Positions 19,127 through 26,286 of a stretch of 34,873 nt of DNA are shown piece by piece; position 1 is the first letter of the stretch, and each line of letters opens with the position of its first letter. The translations under genes were made by a program, and so were the position numbers. The notes under the pieces were generated by a model. That model made no database searches. It had not been told where the DNA came from and saw nothing but the letters and a program-made list of their open reading frames with translations. The stretch lies in NCBI GenBank assembly GCA_002746115.1, contig NVXL01000216.1:1-34873 (forward strand), read 5' to 3'. The DNA comes from Alteromonadaceae bacterium. GTDB taxonomy: Bacteria; Pseudomonadota; Gammaproteobacteria; Pseudomonadales; Cellvibrionaceae.

Positions 19127-19837
19127 TCAAAGCTTGCTACCGAACTCAGACAGCATACGACTATTCAGCTTTTGCCACTGAGGAATCGCACTCTGGCTAT
19201 TGGCCTTCAACTTTTTCCCTCTCGCTTTAGCCAGCCAAATACTTTCACCATTAAAACTATACACTGGCAACAAATCTTGACGCTGGGAAGCAGGTAAAAT
19301 TTGCTTATTGATATTGTCCAGAATCAAGGGCTCAGCATCTGGCGTCTCATAATACGCAAGTACCATATGAGGGGTGTTATAGGTCAGCGACTTCACGTAG
19401 GTAATACGTAATTTATCCGGAGAAAGCTTTGTTTCTCTGAGCGTGAAATATTTTCCAATTGAAAAATCCTCACAATCCCCCCCGTTTGTGGCAAGCATTT
19501 CAATCGGTGTCGCCCAATAATCCTCCCTCCCCCAGTGCTCTTGATCACTCAACCACGCCACTAAATTAAAAAAATCATTCGCGCTTTTCATGCGCTCTGG
19601 ATCACCAAACGCCGCATTCTGGCTATCACTAACCATAAGACTTCCCCAGTTACGCACCCGCTCCACAGCCTCACCTCCGTAATGAGCCGCAACTTTCTCC
19701 AGCACCCCCTCGTCAATTTCTAACGCATTAAGCGGCCGACAACAAAAACACAACAGAAAAGCACCTGCCGAACACCACAGCACGTAAGACATACGAAACC
19801 ACTGACTTATTTGACTAATCAAAGCATTAACAAACAA
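19127..19837 (-). CDS. LapG-type periplasmic cysteine protease (BTLCP family)
   Basis: A transglutaminase-like cysteine proteinase of the LapG family; LapG cleaves large surface adhesins to release biofilm cells. Seen: an N-terminal hydrophobic export segment (about 16-34), then the family motif ATPIEMLATNGGDCEDF with Cys122 and the neighbouring Asp/Glu that bind Ca2+ in LapG, His157 in PHMVLAYY and Asp174 in LILDNI, a full Cys-His-Asp triad. From a TTG at 19837 it has 236 residues, and GAGGGG lies before that TTG. An ATG at 19792 would give a more usual signal peptide but has no ribosome site. No LapD or adhesin gene is adjacent, so its target is not evident here. Confidence 0.85.
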   Translation of the reverse strand: MFVNALISQISQWFRMSYVLWCSAGAFLLCFCCRPLNALEIDEGVLEKVAAHYGGEAVERVRNWGSLMVSDSQNAAFGDPERMKSANDFFNLVAWLSDQEHWGREDYWATPIEMLATNGGDCEDFSIGKYFTLRETKLSPDKLRITYVKSLTYNTPHMVLAYYETPDAEPLILDNINKQILPASQRQDLLPVYSFNGESIWLAKARGKKLKANSQSAIPQWQKLNSRMLSEFGSKL

Positions 19838-20253
19838 CTGACACTACCCCTCAAAAACCGACCCAGCCACCATTATTCATTTAAAGTGAAACCAGCTTGA
19901 GATAACTTAAGGTAACTATAGTCAGAAAGGAGCCGCTTCGAATTAGAAAGATATAGCTCCGAGCCAGAAAAGAGCCCACAGGAAAGTAAATGCACAGCCG
20001 AAACACCCCTGCGACCAACCACACCCCTGCTAGCCGTCATTTACTTAAGCACATAGTTGCCTTGATAGCTCGCCATATGACGCAGGTTCTGGTATCATCC
20101 CCTCCTTTTCGTAAGTGCCGCACAAGGACAAACATTAGACTGCAGCGCGGCTCGCGTATGCAAGGCCATTCACAATGGCATGTCACAGCACAAATCCGAA
20201 TCCAGACTCATCTTAAATAATTTAAGCGTATACCCCACCCAACAAGGTACAGC
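19838..20253. other. Intergenic region upstream of deaD
   Basis: This 416-bp gap is divergent between the LapG-type gene and deaD. A long leader is usual for cold-shock helicase genes. It contains one frame of 76 codons (19990-20220, preceded by AGGAAAG) that encodes a basic, His/Arg-rich peptide without recognisable features and ends 33 bp before deaD; I do not regard it as an established gene. No clear promoter or RNA fold was found by eye. Confidence 0.4.
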
Positions 20254-21975
20254 ATGTCGGAAAATACAAACGGCAACCCAGGTTTTGCCGATTTAAACCT
20301 ACCCTCATTTCTCCTATCAGCGCTAGGTAAATTAGGTTACGAAACACCATCCCCCATTCAAGCAGCTACCATCCCACATATCATCGAAGGCAAAGATATA
20401 GTTGGCATGGCGCAGACCGGTACCGGTAAAACCGCCGCTTTCGCACTACCGACACTTGCTCGTATCGACGTGCAACTTAACGCCATACAAACACTTGTAC
20501 TTTGCCCAACGCGGGAGTTGGCCATACAAGTATCCGAAGCGTTTCAATCATATGCCTCTGGCATGCATGGCTTCCATGTACTCCCCATCTACGGTGGGCA
20601 AGACATGCGCGGCCAGCTTAGAAGCTTAAAGCGTGGCGTTCATGTTGTCGTCGCAACTCCAGGCCGCCTACTCGACCACTTGTCGCGTAAAAGTATTGAT
20701 CTAAGCCGGCTTAAAACCATCGTACTCGACGAAGCCGACGAAATGCTACGCATGGGCTTTATCGACGATGTCGAGACGATCCTAAAAAGCACCCCTGACT
20801 CACGTCAAGTTGCACTCTTCTCGGCCACAATGCCACCACCGATTCGCAAGGTCGCAACACGCTACCTGAAAGATCCGATTGAAGTACGCATTGAAACAAA
20901 CGTTACTACCAATGAGAATATCGAGCAGTTCTACTGGCTCGTTAGCGGCACCAACAAACTAGACGCCCTCACCCGGCTGCTTGAAGTAGAAGATTTTGAC
21001 GGCATGATTGTCTTTGTCCGTACAAAAACTGCCACTGTTGAACTTGCCGACAAGTTAAATGCACGCGGATACTCAGCATCACCACTCAACGGAGACATGA
21101 GTCAGACTATTCGCCAGCGCACCGTCGAGCAAATTAAAAAAGGCAGCTTAGACATCCTAATTGCTACCGACGTCGCCGCCCGAGGCCTCGATGTTGAGCG
21201 TGTCAGTCATGTACTGAACTACGACATCCCATACGATGACGAAGCCTACGTACACAGAGTCGGAAGAACAGGCCGAGCAGGTAGATCCGGCAAGGCCATC
21301 ATGTTCGTAACACCTAGAGAACGCCGACTCCTTCGGTCTATCGAAAAAACGACGCGTCAAAAAATCGCTCAAATGGAATTACCAAGCCGCAACGAGCTAA
21401 TCACCAAACGATCTCGCGACTTAAAAAGCTCCGTCAGTGAAGCACTTAAGATGGAGCTGTCTGACGTATACCGCAATGTCGTAGCAGAACTACAAACAGA
21501 AGAGGAATCTTCTGTTGAAGAAATAGCCGCTGCACTCGTGTACTTGGCTCAGAAAGACCGCCCGTTAATCCCACCAAAAGAGACACCCCGCGCGTCATAT
21601 GATGACAAGCGAGAACACCGCCCCCGTAATGATCGTGACGGAGGCAGAAGAGACCGCGGTGGCGACGACAGGAAAGACCGCGGTGACAGAAAAGGCCGTA
21701 AAAACAATGCCGACATGGAAAGCTACAAAATCGCCGTTGGCCACAAAGACCAAGTCACACCTAGAGAGATCGTCGGTGCGATTGCCAACGAAGCAGGCAT
21801 CGAAGGTAGAATGATCGGGCAGATTCGCATCCAAGATCAATTCTCTGTAGTTGACCTACCTAAAGGCATGCCCAAAGAGACCTTTGATATATTGAAAAAA
21901 GTGCGTGTTCGCAAACGCCAGCTCAACATCGAGCGCTTTCAAGACAACGCGCCACCGCAAAAAAAGCATGATTAG
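20254..21975 (+). CDS. deaD: DEAD-box ATP-dependent RNA helicase DeaD/CsdA
   Basis: RNA helicase for ribosome assembly and mRNA unwinding, typically cold-induced. Seen in order: Q motif (GYETPSPIQ), AQTGTGKT (53-60), PTRELA, TPGRLLDH, DEAD, SAT, IVFVRT, ATDVAARGLD and HRVGRTGRAGR. These are followed by a helical linker, an Arg/Asp/Gly-rich disordered segment (about 445-490, RRDRGGDDRKDRGDRKGR) and a C-terminal DbpA-type RNA-binding domain (about 495-570). The length of 573 is shorter than E. coli DeaD (629) but has the same architecture. AAGG lies upstream of the ATG. A strong terminator follows, so it is a single-gene unit. Confidence 0.94.
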   Translation: MSENTNGNPGFADLNLPSFLLSALGKLGYETPSPIQAATIPHIIEGKDIVGMAQTGTGKTAAFALPTLARIDVQLNAIQTLVLCPTRELAIQVSEAFQSYASGMHGFHVLPIYGGQDMRGQLRSLKRGVHVVVATPGRLLDHLSRKSIDLSRLKTIVLDEADEMLRMGFIDDVETILKSTPDSRQVALFSATMPPPIRKVATRYLKDPIEVRIETNVTTNENIEQFYWLVSGTNKLDALTRLLEVEDFDGMIVFVRTKTATVELADKLNARGYSASPLNGDMSQTIRQRTVEQIKKGSLDILIATDVAARGLDVERVSHVLNYDIPYDDEAYVHRVGRTGRAGRSGKAIMFVTPRERRLLRSIEKTTRQKIAQMELPSRNELITKRSRDLKSSVSEALKMELSDVYRNVVAELQTEEESSVEEIAAALVYLAQKDRPLIPPKETPRASYDDKREHRPRNDRDGGRRDRGGDDRKDRGDRKGRKNNADMESYKIAVGHKDQVTPREIVGAIANEAGIEGRMIGQIRIQDQFSVVDLPKGMPKETFDILKKVRVRKRQLNIERFQDNAPPQKKHD

Positions 21976-22025
21976 CGGCTACGCCTAACACCTAGATAGC
22001 GTCTAGATAGCACTTAACAGGATCG

Positions 22026-22063
22026 AATGCCTAACGAGATGTAAATCTCGTTAGGCATTTTCT
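22026..22063 (+). terminator. Rho-independent terminator of deaD
   Basis: A perfect 15-bp inverted repeat, AATGCCTAACGAGAT (22026-22040) and its complement (22045-22059), is separated by GTAA and followed by TTCT. It lies 51 bp after the deaD stop. This is a textbook hairpin, although the T-tract is short. Confidence 0.85.
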
Positions 22064-22218
22064 GGACTAAAGCGCACTAATTACATAGACTTTCATAACA
22101 ACCGCATGCTCGACTCCATTATATCCACAGCGGTTTACCAAAACACAGCTGGGTAATGAGAGCAACAAATAGCTCCCCACACCTATTTGATTAAATAAAT
22201 TTAAAGAGAAACAACACG

Positions 22219-23172
22219 ATGGGCAGACCTGAATTTAGTCTTTTCTACTACCCGACCAATACCGTATACGTGGACGACAATAGAGACTTTATCGATGGAC
22301 TCACATTAAAATCAATGTACCGAGACTATCGCGCCTACACACAACCCAAAGTTTGCCTAGACTTCCTTGAAGAGCAATACAGGGTCACCCGCCAAGATGC
22401 AGATGAAACCATAGAACAAACCGATCGCAGACATATCTTCAACACATTATCTAAGCTCAGCCGATTTTCAGAACCCGCAATACTGATAGCCGATTACAGC
22501 ATGCCTGGTATGAACGGGCTTGACCTATGCAGCCAGATAAGCAACCCAAACATCAAAAAAATCTTACTGACCGGTGTGGCGAATGAGCGTCAAGCAATTA
22601 ATGCGCTTAACACAGATATCATTGATTTTTACATTGACAAAAGCGACCAGGATTTAACCAAACGATTGGATATGATCATATCCAATCTGAAAAAGCGCTA
22701 TTTCCTAGATCAATTCCCCTGGAGCAACCAAGAAGCTCGCAAACGTATTCCTTACGTATTCGACTGCGAATTTGCTGATTATTTTGAGCAAACCTGCGAA
22801 GATCTAGACATTAAAGAGCACTATTTTGCCACCGACCCCAACAGTTTTATCATGGTCGACAGGCAAGGCAACATAAGCCAGATGCTCGTATTTAGCGAGA
22901 ATGAACTCGACTTACTTTGCCATAACTTGGTGCGCCAAGGCTTCCCTAAAAAATGCATTGACCTGCTCAATGAACGAGACTTTTACCCCAACATTCATGA
23001 CGAGTATGGCGCTCTCCGAGAAGGCAATTCACAAACATGGGATGAACGCACATACCCCATCGTTGCTATAGAGTGTGAACAAACCTACTTTTGCGTCACG
23101 CTTGAAAATATCAACAAAGTTAGCTCCAGCTATAAAGAGTTCATCGCTACGCCATCCAGCAGTTTTCACTAA
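22219..23172 (+). CDS. Response regulator with unassigned C-terminal half
   Basis: A 317-residue protein with an N-terminal receiver domain. Seen: acidic pair Asp19/Asp20 (VYVDDN), phosphoacceptor Asp92 in IADYSMPGMNG, Thr118 in LLTGV and Lys141 in YIDKSD, so all receiver switch residues are intact. The stretch between the acidic pair and Asp92 is 73 residues, about 30 longer than in a standard receiver, giving an insert at roughly 50-85. Residues about 160-317 match no output domain I recognise: there is no DNA-binding helix-turn-helix, GGDEF, EAL or HD-GYP. The region contains FDCEFADYFEQTCEDLDIKEHYFATDPNSFIMVD and a later WDERTYPIVAIECEQTYFCVTLENI. It lies 37 bp upstream of the His-box/receiver gene, so the two form an operon. 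The general layout recalls LqsR-type regulators, but I cannot show homology. Confidence 0.8.
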   Translation: MGRPEFSLFYYPTNTVYVDDNRDFIDGLTLKSMYRDYRAYTQPKVCLDFLEEQYRVTRQDADETIEQTDRRHIFNTLSKLSRFSEPAILIADYSMPGMNGLDLCSQISNPNIKKILLTGVANERQAINALNTDIIDFYIDKSDQDLTKRLDMIISNLKKRYFLDQFPWSNQEARKRIPYVFDCEFADYFEQTCEDLDIKEHYFATDPNSFIMVDRQGNISQMLVFSENELDLLCHNLVRQGFPKKCIDLLNERDFYPNIHDEYGALREGNSQTWDERTYPIVAIECEQTYFCVTLENINKVSSSYKEFIATPSSSFH

Positions 23173-23209
23173 CGTATAAACTGCTTTCATTCGTTAATGA
23201 GTATCAATA

Positions 23210-23947
23210 ATGAACAACAATGATACGCAAATAAACCTAATCGATGTTAACGCGAATTTTATACATGATGTCGCCACACCTCTGGCGATTGCTAACATGA
23301 ACATTGAATTACTAGAAGAGTACCTACCGACCCTACTCGCCCTGCAAAGGCAACAGAATGACCCGAATTCGATACCCGATCACCTCATCCAAGCCATTAG
23401 TAACGCGCCAAAACTAGTAAAAGACAATTTAGCCAGCATTCAGCACGAAGTGGGCGAGCTAAAATCACAGCTGAAATCGTTTAGTGAAAACGGCGACGAC
23501 CTGACAATAAAGCGCGTCAACCACAAAAAAGAAGATATCGACCTCAGCAACGGTAAATTAAAAAATATTAATAACGCTGATGCCCCGCCAACGCTAGACA
23601 TACTTTTAGTAGATGACGAAACAATTCACCAAGATCTTGGCCGTAGCGTATTAAAAAACCATCGTGTAGATGTCGCTGAAAATGGCTTAAGTGCCGTCGA
23701 ATGCTGCCAAATCAAGAACTACGATGTCATATTAATGGACATGCAAATGCCCAAACTAGATGGCTGCCAAGCAACCGAGCGCATCCGCTCATTCGCCCCC
23801 GCAAGCACTGTAATTATCGGGTTAACGAATATGCCGATCCACAATCGCCGAGAAACACTTGAGAACATGGGTTTTACGGATTTTCTAGAAAAGCCTCTGA
23901 AACTCGATATTCTTATGTCCATTCTTCAAGATATAGGGCTAAAATAA
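23210..23947 (+). CDS. His-box (DHp-like) plus receiver protein lacking an ATPase domain
   Basis: A 245-residue protein. Seen: an N-terminal histidine-kinase-like H-box FIHDVATPLAIANMNIELLEEYLP with His19, then a helical stretch to about residue 95 that resembles a dimerisation/phosphotransfer helix pair, then a polar linker, then a complete receiver domain (about 129-245) with Asp135/Asp136, phosphoacceptor Asp177 (LMDMQMPKLDG), Thr206 and Lys228. There is no HATPase domain: the N, G1 and G2 boxes are missing and there is no room for them. It therefore cannot phosphorylate itself from ATP and probably receives phosphate from another kinase, acting as a phosphotransfer/receiver intermediate. 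It is cotranscribed behind the response-regulator gene. Confidence 0.78.
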   Translation: MNNNDTQINLIDVNANFIHDVATPLAIANMNIELLEEYLPTLLALQRQQNDPNSIPDHLIQAISNAPKLVKDNLASIQHEVGELKSQLKSFSENGDDLTIKRVNHKKEDIDLSNGKLKNINNADAPPTLDILLVDDETIHQDLGRSVLKNHRVDVAENGLSAVECCQIKNYDVILMDMQMPKLDGCQATERIRSFAPASTVIIGLTNMPIHNRRETLENMGFTDFLEKPLKLDILMSILQDIGLK

Positions 23948-24037
23948 AGATCGTAGCGCCAGCTGCCAAGTTACAATGTTAATCAATCATTGCCTGCATA
24001 ATAGCACTCGGTTCAATTTAAATATCGGTCTAGAAAC

Positions 24038-26182
24038 ATGTGTTCAGCCTCGAAATATACAGTTTTACCTTTAAGTATCGCAATAGCCTCAATATGCATG
24101 GCAGGGTCTGTCAGCGCTGGCGAGAAGCCGCACATCGAAGAAGTTATTGTTTCAGCACAGATGCGCGACGAGCCCTTGCGACAAACTCCGATAGCTATTA
24201 GCGCCTTTGGCAGCGAGCTGCTAGAGAGTAGGCAAGTATCCAAGCTCTCGGATCTTGAGCAATACTCAGCCAACATGAATTTCGGTGCTGGTGATCGAGC
24301 TTCACGCGGCGAAATTACCATTCGCGGTATTGGTGACTACTCTCGAAATATCGGCACCAACGCCCGTGCGGCTGTTTATATCGATGGTGTCCTCACTGGC
24401 CGCTCTTACAGCTTTGACCAAGACATGGCCAACATTGAGAGAGTTGAAATTCTCCGAGGCCCTCAAGGCACACTATTTGGGGCGAATACTATTTCCGGTG
24501 CGATTAACATCATCACGAAAAAGCCTCACGATGAATACAGCACTCGACTCGACGCCCAAGTTGGTAATTTCGGTCAGCGTAAATTAGGCTTCGTTAGCAA
24601 CGTCCCGCTAACAGATAACATCTTCACCAGCTTTCAATACCAAAACACCTCCAACGATGGTTATATCAATAACACCACGCTAAATAGAAGCCTGCAAGGT
24701 TTCGACAAGGACTCAGGGCGATTTAGCCTACGCTACGCTGGCAGCAAGCTTACCGCTGACTTCGCTATCGATGCTCTAGAAGAGGAAGGTAAACGCACCA
24801 TCGCAGAAAGCCTTGAAGGCACGCCCGGCTTTGCGCAAGCGCCTGACATATACGAAGTATCACACAACGCCGACGAGTTCGGCCGACGCGAACTATTTGG
24901 TACAAGTTTACACTTAGACTTTGAACTCGATAATGACGCTAAATTTATCTCGATAAGCGCCTACCGAGACAACGAATTTGAAGACGTCTCTGACGAAGAT
25001 TACTCCTCACTTGATGTATCGCAGGCGCATTTTGACGAAACTAGCGAGCAGCTCACCCAAGAATTCCGGTATGTATCCCCTAAATACGACAAGGGTGACT
25101 ACGTCGCAGGCATTTTCTTTTCCGACCAAGAAGCCTCCACCGGGCGGAGCGCCTCCACCGACAGCCAAGCAGCGCTCTTTGATTTACCCGCTAACGAAAC
25201 TATTGTCACTACCGGAGATATTCAGGAAAGATCCGCGTCTTTTTATATTCACGGTAACTACCATTTTAACGAAAAAGTCAGCCTTAACGCCGGTTTGCGA
25301 TTTAGCAATGAAAAGAAAGACATCATTTACGACATTGACGATACCACAGGCCTGTTCTTAAACTTGCCCGCCCCAATCTCTGATGACCTAAGTGAGAATG
25401 CTTTTACCCCTAAGATAGGCTTAAACTACCATATTGACGAAGATAAATTCTTATACGCATCAATATCTCTAGGCCATAAAGGCGGCGGATGGAATGCCGA
25501 CTTTTTACAGACGCTAGATAACTTCAAATTTAAAAAAGAAAGCGCGCTTAGTTACGAAGTGGGCATAAAAGCTCTAGAAGCCGATGGTAAATTAGACATC
25601 AATGCGGCTGTATTTGTCACCAAACTAACGGATTATCAGGTATTCCAATTCTTCACCCACCCAGTCTCGGGGCAAACAATATTATTGCTAACCAACGCTG
25701 GTGAAGCCACCTCACAAGGCGTCGAAATAGAGGTAGCCTACGATATCGGCTACGGCCTCTACCTCAGCACCAACATGGCCTATACCAATGCAAATTTTGA
25801 TAGGTTTGAACATTTAGACGGCCAGAGTAACTTTACGGGCAATTCGATGCCATTTGCCCCTCCTTGGACAATGAATGTCGCGCTTGATTACTCAAGGAAC
25901 CTAAGCTCCAGCTTAGGTTTAAAAGCCAACCTAGACTACAACAATCGCGACAGCTACTTTACTAACCCCGACAATACCGAGGCGAACACAGTCGCAGGCT
26001 ACCACCGTGTTAACGCGTCTATTAGCTTAGAGATTGGTGAATCACTAGGCGTTTCTTTGTGGGCGAAAAACCTTACTGACGAAACAGACATACGACAAAA
26101 GTCACGATCTTTCTTAGGCTTACAGCGTGCCACCTACCTCCCACCAAGAACCTACGGACTTTCACTAAAGTACCAACTCTAG
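24038..26182 (+). CDS. TonB-dependent outer-membrane receptor
   Basis: A 714-residue active-transport porin of the outer membrane. Seen: a signal peptide (1-27, ending SVSA), a TonB box IEEVIVSA (33-40), a plug domain with IRGIGDYSRNIGTNARAAVYIDGV and VEILRGPQGTLFGANTISGAINIITKKP, and a 22-strand-type beta barrel ending YGLSLKYQL. The last residue is Leu rather than the more usual Phe. There is no N-terminal signalling (STN) extension. The plug resembles the siderophore- or carbohydrate-type receptors common in marine gammaproteobacteria, but no transport or enzyme genes nearby reveal the substrate. It follows the two signalling genes on the same strand after 90 bp, with a weak ribosome site. 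Confidence 0.93.
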   Translation: MCSASKYTVLPLSIAIASICMAGSVSAGEKPHIEEVIVSAQMRDEPLRQTPIAISAFGSELLESRQVSKLSDLEQYSANMNFGAGDRASRGEITIRGIGDYSRNIGTNARAAVYIDGVLTGRSYSFDQDMANIERVEILRGPQGTLFGANTISGAINIITKKPHDEYSTRLDAQVGNFGQRKLGFVSNVPLTDNIFTSFQYQNTSNDGYINNTTLNRSLQGFDKDSGRFSLRYAGSKLTADFAIDALEEEGKRTIAESLEGTPGFAQAPDIYEVSHNADEFGRRELFGTSLHLDFELDNDAKFISISAYRDNEFEDVSDEDYSSLDVSQAHFDETSEQLTQEFRYVSPKYDKGDYVAGIFFSDQEASTGRSASTDSQAALFDLPANETIVTTGDIQERSASFYIHGNYHFNEKVSLNAGLRFSNEKKDIIYDIDDTTGLFLNLPAPISDDLSENAFTPKIGLNYHIDEDKFLYASISLGHKGGGWNADFLQTLDNFKFKKESALSYEVGIKALEADGKLDINAAVFVTKLTDYQVFQFFTHPVSGQTILLLTNAGEATSQGVEIEVAYDIGYGLYLSTNMAYTNANFDRFEHLDGQSNFTGNSMPFAPPWTMNVALDYSRNLSSSLGLKANLDYNNRDSYFTNPDNTEANTVAGYHRVNASISLEIGESLGVSLWAKNLTDETDIRQKSRSFLGLQRATYLPPRTYGLSLKYQL

Positions 26183-26193
26183 CTTATTGAACC

Positions 26194-26230
26194 GCTAACC
26201 TTGACTGCTCATTAGCAGTTGAGGCCTAGC
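26194..26230. terminator. Hairpin between convergent TonB receptor and histidine kinase genes
   Basis: CCTTGACTGCT (26199-26209), four bases, then AGCAGTTGAGG (26214-26224) form an 11-bp stem with two wobble pairs, extended by GCTA/TAGC at 26194 and 26227 across a small internal loop. It lies 12 bp after the receptor stop. No T-run follows on either strand, so it is a possible bidirectional terminator only. Confidence 0.4.
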
Positions 26231-26286
26231 GAGCAACCACTCTGCCGCCCCAGTATACAGACAGCTCTTACCACAATGACTACAAT

